Shown here piece by piece: positions 37,847-52,166 of a DNA stretch of 64,000 nt. Positions within the stretch are counted from its first letter, which is position 1. Each line of letters begins with the position of its first letter. The notes under the pieces were generated by a model. That model ran no database searches, was not told where the DNA came from, and was given only the letters and a program-made list of their open reading frames with translations. The translations under genes and the position numbers were made by a program. The DNA comes from Diprion similis (taxonomy: Eukaryota; Arthropoda; Insecta; Hymenoptera; Diprionidae): the NCBI RefSeq assembly GCF_021155765.1, contig NC_060112.1:13206001-13270000 (forward strand), in the 5' to 3' direction.

Positions 37847-38413
37847 TTTTTTGCATAAAATAATAACGACTTTTTAAGAATTCGCGTTAGAAAATCAATG
37901 TACATTCAGTTATCAAGTGAAATCTATCCATTGTACTATATTTCTGAATCACCGCATGTCAACGTTCGCGCCAGCAAGGCAAGTCGCAGTCGCAAGAAAC
38001 CCGGTAAACAGCTTCATCGCAAACAATTACCTGATGCAAACATAGTGCACACAAACATAGCTGGAATTTTTGAACATCGTAATAATGCCAGAAAAATTAG
38101 GCTTTTTGTAGAATAATCATGTGTTAAATATGACAAAACATTAAAAAATCTTTTGTAATAGAAATAAGAAAATTTTTTTTTTTTCAATCAACAATCGGTA
38201 CGAATGCAACACATTTATTTCCTGTAAAGTGGTTCTCGTTATTATGTTGGTAGTGCTTACAACGTAACACCGCTTGTGCCGCTCTGATGTACGCTTGCAC
38301 AGACTGTTACCACCGAAGGTTATTTTGTGCATTATCCTCGTTTGAAAATTCAGGCTCAGATCTAGGTTCGGCAAAAAAAGTTAGTTTTAAAGGCTATATA
38401 AATAGAAAACAAG
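37847..38413. promoter_or_regulatory. Divergent promoter region, separase and NFATC2IP-like gene
   Basis: A gap of 567 bp lies between two start codons that point away from each other. It must hold both promoters unless 5' UTR introns extend it. An open frame at 37,898-38,116 overlaps but has no splice or family support. Confidence 0.55.
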
Positions 38414-40587
38414 ATGTTAACAATGGATAGTTCTTCGGATGACGACTGTTACATTAATTCTGCGAAAACATTAAAAGGTCCGAAATATATAAGTATCATT
38501 TAACTAACGTGATTGTATTTCAATTCACGTTAGCTGAGATTTACGTCTTTGTTTGTATTTTCTTTTAACAATTTATTATTCTCCCATGTCTTATCTCGAT
38601 GTGAAAGAACACACACCCATCTAACCATAGTAAACTGCTAGTTCGCTACAAAATGCATATTATTAAACAAATCAATACGTACAGTGAAGCTAGATCAGTA
38701 ACAGTTGAAAAATTGAGCAGTTGTGTCATTCGTGCAAAATACGTATCAGTAACTACAAAAATGAATCCCTGTAGTTCTGTAATTGAACCTAGAATTTTTA
38801 TTCCATTACATTGACTCTGCTTTCGTCAAGTTTTCGTTACCTCTTTTCACAATACAGTATAGATAATCCCTTACATCGCATTCTGCCATTATTGTTCTAT
38901 AGCTTACTGAAATTGTAATGCGAATTCTGTTACTCCAAGTAACGGTACTTGTCATAAACACTTCACTTACATTATTATCTATTTTGTTCATAGCATTGAA
39001 AAAACAGCTAGTCGTTAATGGCAGTCCCAGCGATCAAGAAGCACCTGCAAGCCCACAGGATGGGATGCAATCTTATATGCTTGAAGATTGCGTACTTAGG
39101 TACAATTTCTATCAGCCATTAATGATAATTTTTCTGCATCTTATCATAAAATATTTGGGATCAATTATTTGCATTAAAAAAAATCACAAAAGATTTATTA
39201 TGTTTTTTCAATTATATCACTCTGTCCACAGGAATCCCATATTTCATGACAAATTTGACATTCAAACAAAAGTTTGAATAACAGCATCTGAAAAATTTGC
39301 TGCCATAATTTAAAATAATTAAGTGAATAGTATATAGCTGTAAGTCTCAGACAGATGTTTCATAATTTCTAGTGAGGTGCAGTCAGCACCTAAAACTAGA
39401 AGATCTTCGCGTAGAACTCGTGGTAGAGGTACCAGAATGAGTCGGAGAATAGCTAATCGCGAACCAGAAGAATCTGAGATACTTCCAGAACTTTTTGCCA
39501 TAAAAGCACCAGTTCAATCAGTAAGTGTATTTTCATATTAATGACCTTTCATCTCACTAACACATTTACCCAATCGTCTTAGATTTCTTTGATAGATTCT
39601 GATCCAGAAGACATGATAGTCACAATGAATCCTGATGATGACAAAGATGTTGCTGGTTATGATGCACTTGTAAATTATGAAATGACCATAAAGATCAATT
39701 GGCAATCCGCTAGACTTGAGCGAGTACCTCTCAGACGGGTAAAAACACTTTTATATATCCACTACACCATGTACATTAGTTTCTGGCGATGTCATCATTA
39801 ACTGCAAATGTAAATGTACATTTTTAGTGATTACAAATCTAGACAAATTTCTACGTGAGAATGATGAACATAATACTGTGAATTTATTTTTCTTTGTTCA
39901 AATTATAATATTCCAATTTCAGTACCAAGAGTTCTCAAAGGTTTTTGAATACTTCTCTACAATGGTAAACATACCTCAACAGAGAATATGGTTAGTCTTG
40001 CGAAATCAGATCACTATAAAACCAAGTGATACTCCAGATTCCTTAGGTCTTACTATTGTAGATATAATTGGTAAGTTGATCTAACGTATAATTATATTAA
40101 TAGGTATTGAAATGTATCTAACAATATATCAATCACGTCAGAATTTTGAAGTCGAATTTTTTCTTACAATTCCAGATTGTTGTAGATTGAATTAGATTGA
40201 CAGTTTTTTATGTAATTCCAAAACCAAAAAATCCATGTGCAAAAAAATAAATTACATTAGCTTCAAAAATAATCATTTAATATTTTTATTCCAGAGGGTG
40301 GAATTATTGATGGTAGTACTGAGCATCATAGTACTAGTAAAACCACTGTGGACAAGGACAGTATCAACATTAAAATTCAAACTAAGGATCAAAAGAAAAC
40401 ACTAAATATTTCCATTAAGAAAGGTCAAAAAATTAAGGTACTCATGATGAAATGTGCGGAGCAATTGAACATTCCAGAAGAAAAAATCAAATTCCAATTT
40501 GACGGTGAGCCAGTACACCCCAATGAAACTGCTGAGAGCTTGGACCTAGAAGGTGGAGAATGCTTTGATATGTATACGATACCGTGA
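38414..40587 (+). CDS. NFATC2IP: NFATC2IP/Rad60-like protein with two SUMO-like domains
   Basis: Relatives (yeast Rad60/Esc2, human NIP45) bind SUMO-pathway enzymes such as Ubc9 and support genome stability. Exons: 38,414-38,477; 38,994-39,099; 39,373-39,520; 39,583-39,738; 39,923-40,070; 40,295-40,587; phases agree, 304 residues. The first half is disordered, with an Arg-rich patch (TRRSSRRTRGRGTRMSRR). It is followed by SUMO-like domain 1 (about 140-206, with SKVFEYFSTMVNIP) and SUMO-like domain 2 (about 227-304, with DQKKTLNISIKKGQKIK and IKFQFDGEPVHPNETAESL). No diglycine follows the last domain, so it is not a conjugated modifier. The first donor (AAAAG|GTCCGA) is weak, so exon 1 is the least sure part; Met4 is an alternative start. 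The assignment rests on the tandem SUMO-like domains. Confidence 0.85.
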
Positions 40588-42577
40588 ATTTGAACAAAAT
40601 ATTTATTTACATTGGCTAAAATTTCAAAGTAATATTTTCGTATTTGGACATGCAAGTTGGCAATAATGCTTGTTTGACGAGTAATATAGAGTTCTACAGC
40701 AACAGTTTTGCATTTTTGGAATAGCCAACGTCAAGAAAAGACTAATTAAAATAAAATTTTCTCAGCTTCAATAAACAGCTGATTGATGAATAATTCATTA
40801 ATTGTTTTAATTAGGTGAATGATTTTTGAACGATGTTTCGAAACTTTTTAAAATATTTAATTAATGAGAACTTTCAAGAAATAAATAATATATTAAATGA
40901 AACATGTACTTGATTTCTGTTATTAGGCTCAATTAGGCAATATATTGAAGGTACATTTATAGCATAAATCAAAAATGTGAGGTTTAATCTCACGATGCTT
41001 TCATACATAAAGTTCAAACAATGATAACAACATAGATTTTTCTGAATTCAACATCGCTGGGTATTTGATCTGGTGCACTTATGCAACCTATAAAATCATT
41101 CAAGTCGATATTGATCAGTTTCTGATTCAGTTAGTGTAAAAGCTAAAAATTTAATTTTTTTGTCTCAATTTTAATCAATTGTGCAAGATCATGCGAATCA
41201 AGTTAATAGATGAAAACTGCATTGTATCTGTAATAAGTAGATAGTGCTACATACTATCTTACATTACGTACTAGGCAAAAAAAAATTTGGAACATAAAGA
41301 CATTTTGGACAGTGGAATGAATTACTTATTCCGGATCTCCTTTTTTTTTGAAGATTAAAATACGATTTCTGATTGCGCAGAAACATATGACAAATCTGTT
41401 TCTCTTAAATCTTTTTTTATCAATATTGATGTCCATTAATGTCCCTAAATTGAAGTTAAACTATAGGCTCTCTAATATTGTACCTGAGATTCTGCTGTGC
41501 GCCAGATATGTAAATTGATTAAATGTATGTTATTATTACATAAGTAACGTGATTGTATAAAGATATTCTTGATGTATTATAAATAACGAGTGGACAATCT
41601 GGAAATGAAAAACATCTTCACATGCATACTTTTTTATTATATAATTATATGTATATATAGAAAAAAACGAATCCCATATTATCAGATTGTCAATAAATCA
41701 AATTTTTGAATATTTTTTGTAATAGCGTTATTATTGAATTGGAAGACGTGGTGTTGAACAACCAGATTTGTTTATCGAAGTGTAAGCGAATGTTTTGAAT
41801 TTATAAAATATTTTGGCATGAGAAAATTGATTTAATTATACAAGTATTTCTTGTTCGTGCTGTGGGTTCTATATATTTTATTGCGAATTTCTGAGAAGAT
41901 GGTGCGAAGACCCAATACTAAAGAAAATATCAGACATAAATATGAATATGTGAACAGAGTCTTTAACATCCAGTTTAAGTTTACACTTGACCCTAGATTC
42001 GAAAAGAGTATGGATTTTGTGCGTTAGTTACTGATAAAATTCAATTTCTCCATTGATCGCTACTTATTTTTGGAATGTATGTGAAATGACCATTTTATTC
42101 CACTTAATGAAAATCTAATATTATCTTACGGTAGTGATTACTTTTCATTCACACCACATTGTTCAAAAGATATAACTACTGATAACTCACAGGAATGGTT
42201 GTCAACATACTGGGAATTGCGAAAATCAAATGATCTATAGAGTGCATGAAAATTCACATAGATCTTATAGCACTAAATAGAAGTTTATTCCCAATTAGGA
42301 AATTCTTTGTAAGTGATTGAAACTGTAATTTTGCCTCTCGAAATGTATACTGCATTCAGTATATTCAAGTTATAAAGTGTTCAAATAGGATCAGTTAAAT
42401 AAGAAATCCACGCCGTTTGTGTACAACATTTTGCCCCCCTATGTAAAGTTTGATACAATAAGATAATCGTCAGACAAACTTTACATCTATATTTACAAAA
42501 CAATCTGACCTCATCTTAATTAAAAAATAACCATTGAGATATCCTGTTACAAGGTGATATTTTATAAAATTCGATGA
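40588..42577. other. Convergent 3' flanks of NFATC2IP-like gene and Dicer-1
   Basis: Two kilobases of AT-rich sequence. AATAAA at 40,750-40,755 and 40,880-40,885 could end the plus-strand transcript. No coding exon, RNA gene or repeat structure was seen; part is probably the Dicer-1 3' UTR. Confidence 0.5.
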
Positions 42578-45500
42578 TCACAGTTTTTCTCTTTGATGTC
42601 GTTGCATTTTTTTCAGTTTTTTAAGTGCACATTTTGCTGCTGTACATTTAGCAATGCGATAATTCCTTCCTATTCCTTTGAAAGAACCCTTTCCAAACAC
42701 ATCTACCGTGACTCGTACCCGCCGACCATCAGCTAGTTTTTCAGGCTTCCCAAATTTTGCGGTTTCAGGTTCTAACTCTAATAATTCTCTTATTGGAGAT
42801 TTCGGTACGTTCGTACTGAATTGTTCTGAGAAGAAAAAATTAGAAAAATTAAATTAGTAAATACAATAACAGTTATATCCTCCGGTGACCAAAAATTGTA
42901 CTTGATTTATAAAAATTTATGTGGGAAAAGAATTGCTAAATTTTATGTCTTTCAAGGAACTGAAACAATGAGATATCAATATTTTTTGTTATACAGTAAA
43001 AATACAGTAAATATGAAGCAAAACTCATTATTGATGAGAAGAGAGAGAACTTACGTAGGTTTTACATCTCGATGGGCTTACAATTTTTACAAAAATATGA
43101 CTCTGCAATAGAGATTATTGTGTTTGACAAATAATATTTACGTACCTATTTCAGACCTCATGATTCTATAATACACCCTCCAAACAGCATCAAGAGACAT
43201 ACCACTGTCTAAATAAATTGCTCCTGCTAAGGATTCAAAAACATCACCTAATGCCTTTGGAACTTCAACGTCTTCTGCTTCTTCGCATTCATCTTCTCCA
43301 ATTAAATAATACTGTTGGAGAAAAGTTAATAAACATAATTTTTTTATACTTACAACCAACCAATTCAACACAATTCACTTTATTAATTATACCCACTTCT
43401 TCACTGATAGAGTGACCATTTTCTTCTTGTATTCTCACAAATCTGTCAATGACTACACTTAAACCTGGTGATAGATGGCGAAAATATTTATGAAACCCAC
43501 ATCTCACTGCCAGCGAAGCAAATATTGTATTATTTACCAAAGCTGACCTCAAATCTGTGAGAGCACCAGGGGAATGTTGCCTTGTATCCTCATACAAATG
43601 TCTTGTTATCAGATAATCTAATGGCAATCAAATGACGATTATTAAGGATAATATGAATTCAATATACTTAGGTAAAAGCTAGTCAATAAATAAATAATTA
43701 CAGCTGTAAGTTGAATGCTATTACAAGTTAAACACTTCGATGGTTTCCTCAATCAAGTCTTATGCTGAACAGTTGTATGCACATGAAATAGTTTGCATTT
43801 TTGTAACTTTCGTGTGCTTGATGATAAGGTAGTTTGTACATTAAGTTGTTACCTAAAACTGCGTCTCCAAGAAATTCTAAACGCTGGTAACAATCTGTCA
43901 ATTTATTTGGCTGATAAGATGCATGGGTGAATGCTTGCAGTAAGTAACTCGGATCTCGAAACTTATAACCCATCCTTTCTTCAAGATCGTTATAGCCATC
44001 CAGCATCAGACTCAACTCCTTTTCAGGATCTGGTACATGCCTCAAAAGTGGGCACTGTGGCTCATCTAAGTTTCCATAGCGTATCTGTAGGAGATTATAT
44101 TGCAATTAAATATTTTTTCTGTCGATATAAAAATTTATACAAACATAGCTTATTATGGTGATTATATCTGTGTATATTTGAGACAATTTTAGCATTACGT
44201 TATGATGAGTCAATTTATCTTCGTACTAGAACATTACAATATATCACAAATTAAGGATGATATTTCAGAAATAAAAATTTTGAACTATTTACTTGTGTCC
44301 AGCATGTTTCTCCATTTTCGTTAATTTCCTTAACATAGGATGAACTACCTGGAGGTCTGTCGAGAGGTTCATTGGTGGATATGACAGAAACTTTTTGGAA
44401 TGGTAAGACATGAATTCCTAGCCAGGCCATAAATAAAAAAGCTCCTCTGGGCCCACATGCTATTAAATATGCTCCTATTAAAGCTTCCACACAGTCAGCG
44501 ACACTTTTATCAGGTATACTATGCTGTGTAATTAGATTATATGGTATGAAACATCGTAGATTTTCAAAATCAGTCACGGAATCATTACTGCTTCTATCCA
44601 ATTCAGTTCGCATAATCTCGAGCTTATGCTCCGTTTCTCGGACAAGTTGGCATATTTCATTTCGATTTACAGCTCTGAGAACTGGAATATCTGCTTGGTT
44701 CCACAAATTTGCCGGCACTCCAGATTCTATTAATGCTTGTTCTAATTCACGTGGTACATAATAGCATGGCGGTAACCAGTTATCGTGTGGTTCAAATTTA
44801 GTTGCTATCATACTTTCACCCAATACTTTTTGACGGCCTAATCTATATAAATTTAAATTGCTCACCTGCAATACAGATATGAATCATGAGTTCAATGTGA
44901 ATATTTTCTGGGTACACACTCATACATTATTTTAAACGACTGTACTTTTTTACTGTACTAAGCTGCGAATATCGAGTTAAAAATGATGGATTTTAGAAGT
45001 CAGTGGTCGAAAAGAAAAGAAAAAATAGGGTTGATCTCTATATAAGAATAGTTTGTTAATTCACCCAAGACTGTATAAATTCGAAATATTGACTTACTTG
45101 TTTTGATCTCAGGTGACTCAATTTTCCTTCATGTATATTGTCATATGTACAATACAAGTATGTAGTTATGGCATATTTTAGAAAAGAATCTCCAATAGTT
45201 TCGAGCCTCTCTAGATTAATACCATCATTAGCATTTGACATTGTCAACGCTTGAAGAATTAAACTTGGACTTGGTCCAGGGTGTCCATTTAAATTCGGTT
45301 GATAATCAAAACTAAAAAGAGAATCATCTATCTCTTCTAATACCTGAGAGTTGTTTGATTGTTTCTTAATGGGTTGCCTCAGAGGCTTAATATTAATAAC
45401 TTCCTGTGTAAATCTTTTCGAAACCTGAGAGATGTATTCATGATACTCAGATGGCGGTAACTCAGTTTTATTTTGCACAGCTACCGAGCGCCTCGTCAAA

Positions 45501-48500
45501 ATGATTTCTTGATCGCTACGAATAAACATCCCATTCGTCAGAATTTCTTCTTTGGTTCGATTAGTTTCAATATTTTGAATTGTCTTATGTTGTTGAATTA
45601 ATCCATTCTCAATATCATTGGGACACTGCCAAACATCTTCATCGTAAGTTCTTTCCAACTCTAATAAATCTAAAATTCTTTTATTAATTTCACTTTTACG
45701 TATTCTGTTTTCATCTTCCACTGCTTCTGCAACATTATCTCCCATGAAAGAAATGCGTAGACCACCACTGCCTTCATCACTTTCGTCTGAAAAATCTCCC
45801 ATTGCTTCACTAGAGGTGTCATCAGTGTCGTAAGCATCTAAGTCAGAATCACAGGCAGGGGAGCCATACCTAATATCATTCCAAGAAAAGGTATCTTGTA
45901 GCACCGTTAAATTTGGTGAAAAAATATTTTCATTATTCAATTCCACTGCATTTATGGCCATTTCATTGGACCACGTTCCAATTTCCATTTCATTATCTTT
46001 ATCCACGGAATCGTCATATTCTGAAGAAATATCTTTCTCAATTTTTTCTGCTATGGGCATACTATCTGCCAATTTAGGTATAACAGATTCTGTAGTTTTA
46101 GCATCACTTTTAATTTCAATCAATTTACTACTGTCCTTTGATTTCTTCAAAACTTCCGCCAAACTCCAACCAAAGTCTAATGGCAACCATTCAAAGTCTA
46201 CAAATAATATATGACAATATTTATTCAGACACTTCAATTGGAAATACATCTCAGGTTCAAAAACATTTTCTTTGTGTTACACCCATGTTACGGCATCGTA
46301 AGAGTCAATTTTTATATTCTACCATTTGGTAGAGTATAGATTAGAATTTATGTGAATAAAAGATTAAATTTGTGTACCAAATTACCTGGATTTAAATGTT
46401 GCTGCCCCAAATTTATCATTTCTGCTACCTGGCATCGTATTTGATTAGCAAGAAGAAGTGCGTTGATTCTATAAAGTATGCATGGCAGACAAACTGCTTG
46501 TCTCCATAATGAGGCAGGAAATGGGTGAATAGCACAAAGCTCTGCTACCAATATTTGTTTTTGTTCCAAATTTTCTCTTTTTGCCTTCTTGGTTTCCTCA
46601 CTACTAGTGGGTAATGCAACACCTTTACGATTAACATATCTGGAAAGAGAAAGAAACAAACGAGTTCAGAAATTCCTGAGGGAATACAATGCCTACTATC
46701 ATATATTTTAGTACTGTTAAAAGTTCAGTAATTGAACCTAAAAATCTATTGATAATAAGTTACTTTACCTTGGTGTGAGGAAATTGAGCCGAGCTGACGT
46801 ATGATCTACATCAAGTAACGGCTGATTAAGATTCTGAATCTGTATATTATATTTCTTCAAATAATACTCCTCAAATGTACTGTAGTCAGCCCCAGGAAAA
46901 GAAGATCTTGGGTTCAAGTTGGCACAAATTTCCGCTACATAAAAATACTAAAACAAGTTACGATAAGAACAAATTCCTACTCTGTGATTAGTGTTAAAAA
47001 AATTGTCATGTATACATTATTAAAAAATTATTTCACAAAAAACATTTACACAGATTTATTGTTTACAATGTTTAAAATGTGTTCAAAATTTGTTTACTTG
47101 TGGCTGATCCTTATTTCTATACCATGGCATAATAACAGCATCATGGTATTTAGTTGCATCAAATTTGAATTGTTTGCGAACTTCTTCAGACACTTCATTC
47201 GGTATTGTATTCCTGTTCTCATATATACATTCTAAGAACTCCCAATGCACATTAACATCCGGGCCATTTTCTGTGGTAACTGAAATTCATTATAAGTTCG
47301 CAAATAGTGATAAGCTAAATAATAACTGACGATCACTGTGGACTATATCTATATGCGACAGATCAATCAAGTTTACTTGTAACGATTTTATAAACAATTC
47401 ACAAGGAAAAATCTGACATTATACAATGCAGTTCTGAACAGATGGCAAAATTTGAATACATCAATGCGAAAGCTTATTATATATACCATGAATGTGTCAG
47501 GAGATTGGTAGAAGTAGTCGTATTGAATTAAGTAACTTCCTACGTCACATTCATATATTCCAAATTTTATACTTACCCGTTTTTACAGGAACAATAAAGT
47601 ATGAATGCTCGGAAGCATTCGGATCAAATAGCATCAGGTATTTTTGGAGCCTTAGAACATTTGTGAACGTGTAGTTGAGGAAGGCTGCTACGCGTTCAAT
47701 TTGACCAGCATTCAATGTAACTGTCTCCTTACTTAATTCAAGTTTCACATGAACCTCTCCCGATCTTGTGTATATTGGGAATGGGCATAGCTAAGGTTAA
47801 AAGGAGTGTGATTAAAAAATGCGCTTGGTGAATAAATGTTGATGCTTCGCTGAATAATCTAACTTTAGTTATTTCTATCATTAGTTTAAAATTGAGGGAC
47901 AGAATTTCAGTCCGTCTTTTATATTGAGATTATCAGTCACCTTTGGTATTTTTTTTAGAGTTAAGATACCAAATCCTATAGCTGACTCTTCAGGAGGATA
48001 TATTCGACGACCTCTTGTATTTTGTTCCTCAGGCAAAGGGCAAGTGAGTACCATACTAATATGATATAAAAACGATTTCGTCATCGGAACAGGCCTGCAA
48101 TCTGTTAACACTTCGGCAGTCTGGAATATAAAAGTAGATTTTTAGACAACGAAGATACTGAACTGGACTGAGTCACAGGCAAATAATAGTTTTATCAGCA
48201 ACAATACTTTTTTAATACAAAGCATAGTCCACCTTTTTATAGTAGTATTGTCTTCGTTTAGTGGTACCTGGACGCGCTTCGGAAAACTCAGCTTTTGTTT
48301 CATCTGGTAGTGCAGGTACTTCAGCATCTTCTGGGTTTGCTTTAAAATTTTCTTTTCCAATAGGTAACAAATAATCATCAATTTCATTAGCTCTATGAAG
48401 ATCTATACAGAGTTGAAGTGCAGCCAAGCGACGAGCCATTGCTCTATTCGGCATTGGATATGACTACAAAGTATAAGTCAAGTTTTATACATGGATTTCA

Positions 48501-51500
48501 TTTATTGTAAAGGTATTTCAATATTGGAAATAAAATATATCTTCACACTCACCGTTAGTGTATATTTCACAGGCGAGTTTATTGGCAAACGTATGGAACA
48601 AACATACATGGTTTTATTGTCAACAATTGTTGGTTCAATCATCCATTCCGGTGTTAATCGAGTGAACGTATCGCTAGGCAGCTTGGCACAATACCTGTAA
48701 CATGTATAATTTTTTAATGAAATTTGTCAATCGTACCCAAAATTAAAGAAACAAGAGTATTTGTCTGATTTATATGACTTGTTTGAACTGTTGATAGCTG
48801 AAAAATATCTGATAGTGTTTCAATTGATTATTTTATAAGTTACCTGTTAACCAAAGATATTGCAGAATTAAAAGAAACACTAGGTGAGCCCTCAATGCTT
48901 AATGGTTTGTACTGAGGTAACAAATCACCATATTTATCCGCCAAGAATTCTTCTTCTTCCGATGGTTCCTTATTGGCGCATTTTAATAATAAAGTCTGGA
49001 AATAAGTGGAATTTTTGAAAAATTATGTTGGTATGGTAAAGTAATGTTGAAATGAGTTTGCATGTGCAGTACTTGCTCTTACTTGTTCCGTTACAATTCT
49101 GACGAATTTGGCATTTGATATACTACACAAAATAATTGGTTGTTGAACATACAACAAACTGGATGTAGTTCAATTGTGAACATAGGTTACATAATTTTTA
49201 ATTATGAACTAACTGAATTTTACCTTTTCAATATAGTGATATTCAGCTAGCTGTTGTATATACTCGTTGGACATTTTTTCACTCACGAAAAGTATATGAA
49301 GGGCATCAACTGCCCGAGCTCGGCTTTTGCATTGCACGTAAGACTGATAGCTCTTAGGGAAATCATACCTCATCACAAAATTACATTTTGGTATATCTAT
49401 TCCTGCAAATTTCATAGTACAAAATGCACGTTGCTTATTATAAATACTGTAGAAACTGGTTATTTACTTACAACAATACATACCCTCCTCCAATATCGAT
49501 GTAGCAATCAAAAGATTACATTCGTGTATCCGGAAGCTCTTTAAAACCTCCTCTTGTTTCCGATGCTGAACCTCCATGTCATGAGCAGAGCTTGTTCCCT
49601 CAGGATTCTTTTCAATTGTATAAAGTGGAGAAAGAAATTGTAAATCTTTGTCATATTTACAAGCATCCTAGAGAAAAATCATCAACTCTTTGTAAATATC
49701 TTCAGTTTATGATAAGTATGTGTACACCAAAATTCCAAAAAAATGTAATATTGGTTTTGGAAAATTAGAATAACTTCAGTTGTATCTTTTTTAATTTCGT
49801 GTAGAAAGAAGAAAGGTTAAAAGCACCAAAAACTTACACACAGCAGATAGAATAATATTTTTGCTGTAAATCCTTTATCCACAAAAATAACTCCGCACAA
49901 CAGATCTGGATCAATTTGACTACGTGGGTACCGTAATGATTTTGGAGTTCTTTTAATGCCAGTTCGCAATTTTCTGACATTTCCAATGTATTTTGATTGT
50001 TGGAGGACATCTTTTCCAGTATCAATTTCTTTCTTGCAGGTAGATACACCTTAATTAACAATGCATAATATAATAAATTATGAGACAACTTTTTTAACCC
50101 TGTCAAATGTTTCAACGTACTATGTCCATTACTCAGTTTGTTGTCCGGGATAGTCAATTCCTTTTTGTTAGATGGGGCATAACACTTAAGTATATGTAAT
50201 AGTCGATGAACACATGGAGTGGAGAATTTGTACAATTTTTCTCTTTCGTTCAAATTTTCAAATTCACTTTCACATATAGCTCTAAAACCAAACAACCATT
50301 ATGTATCGTTTTTTGTATTATATCAATTATAACCAAATTTACAAATTAGAATTGAGGGCATAAGTGAAGCATCTACGGTGGCAAATCTGTTTGAGGAGTT
50401 TCGGTACTCAATACTTGATGTCTCATTAAACACATACCTTATTTTAATAAACAAGGAAACTACAACGTTGAATAATAAGTAGTGTCGCTCATAAGGGGTT
50501 TTTACTTTCAGCTTTTCTGCCTGGATTAGCAAAGCCAGAGCAGCATGATTGGCGCACCAAGCCCCAAGTGTTCGAAGTATGTACAAAAAGTCTTCTATCA
50601 TTGAGCAAGGTTCCTGTTTAGGATCAGGAATCTTCTGTATGTCCTCGAGGAACTCATCGTTGTAAATTTCAGTGGGATCATAGCGATGATCACATAAAAA
50701 GTTCATAGCGTGCATAGCACAGCTCTCCAGAGTCTGGTTTAATTCTTCATATTCGCCACATTTGTATTCTACAATGTACTCTTTTGGTTTTGGACTATAT
50801 CTGAATCAAAATTGAATACATCGATATTTTATGCAAAACATGGTAATTGAGTCAACACAGTAAAACAAACATGATGAGTAAGAAGATACAAACCGTAATA
50901 CTGATAAAATATCACTAGCTGTTTCAATTCTACAATGAAAGGTTTTTTCCAAGAGTTCAACTTCTGCTTCTAGTCGTCCTGGCTCACAAGTTAGATTAAA
51001 AACTGGTGCAGCAAAACCAATCAGTCGAGGGCCATCAGAGACGTTAAATTTTTGCAAAACAAACTTTAGCTTTTCATCGTTGACTGCTTTGTGGCATTGA
51101 TCTACAATTGCCAAATTTATCTGACTTGGATAAATTTTATTTTCAATTAACAGATCTGCACAAACACGTGACGTGGCGACAATCACCTTTAACAAATAAA
51201 ACAAATTGATATCAATAAATATGAACACAAATGACACTGACTTGATATACATTTCATTAATTTGTACGATTTTCGTCAAAGTGATATATAAATCAATCAT
51301 GCTACTGTTCTACATCAGAATATTGGTCTTGATAAAATAGCCTGCTATATAACATTTGTATATTCAATCAATGTAAGCCACTTTTTTCGCCACATTCGGT
51401 TAAAAACACTTTAGAATAGAATCACTTGTAAGGTTTATTCAAGACAAAAAGATTTGAACAACGATCGAGCCTCTTAAAATAGGGATTTGTATTTTGAGAA

Positions 51501-52166
51501 TCATACAGATATTAGAAAATTAACATATTGCAATACATATTGAACTGAAAATTAAAATAAAATTAATATCCATGATAATATATATCACCTGACTTTCAGC
51601 GAATTTTCTATCGAACTCTGGCCATGTCTCTGAATCACAGATAAGCACACGTAAATCTGTTAATTGTTGTATATATACAGCTTTGGTTAAACATCGTTCT
51701 GTATCTCTTAGAATGTATACTGAACGCTTGCCTCCTTCTGACGGAGATCTGTGAAAAGATGGAACTCAAGTTATCCAGACTTTGAAAATGACATAGCAAC
51801 GATTATAAAGAGAAATGGCAAGGCTTTACCTTCTGTTGCTATTTGCCAATTCTTGTATTAGTTTGATAACAATAAATATCTGTTCAGAATTTTTTCCTAG
51901 ACATACAATTATGTTGCTCTCTAAAGCTGCGTAGAGGAGCTCCACCTAGTATAAAGAATATTCCAAAATCACTAATTAATTCGATTTCTATAACTTGTTG
52001 ATATGAATGATTGAATTGAAAAATGTAAATTCAAATGATGATAAACAAACTTTGGAAATTGGTTATCACTCTATGTATGTATTAGAATTATGTCTTATTT
52101 ACTCACTTGATATTCTCTAGGAGTGAAAGACTTAGTATAAATTTGATCATTTAATGAAAATGCCAT
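42578..52166 (-). CDS. Dcr-1: Dicer-1, microRNA-processing ribonuclease
   Basis: Cuts pre-miRNA hairpins to 22-nt duplexes in the cytoplasm. Exons 5' to 3': 52,166-52,107; 51,945-51,830; 51,748-51,589; 51,186-50,894; 50,794-50,438; 50,281-50,133; 50,049-49,838; 49,667-49,484; 49,402-49,224; 48,995-48,844; 48,694-48,553; 48,463-48,233; 48,120-47,941; 47,790-47,577; 47,279-47,098; 46,947-46,769; 46,639-46,386; 46,197-45,098; 44,865-44,293; 44,084-43,853; 43,617-43,397; 43,311-43,146; 42,825-42,578. All phases agree; 1,927 residues. Order: degenerate helicase (1-560), dimerisation domain (610-700), PAZ (850-1050), RNase IIIa (ERLETIGD, 1411-1418), RNase IIIb (QRLEFLGD, 1706-1713), dsRBD (1855-1920). 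The Walker A region reads LGKNS and the DECH box DQCH, as expected of Dicer-1 rather than Dicer-2. RNase III, PAZ and dsRBD segments match fly Dicer-1 closely. Confidence 0.97.
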
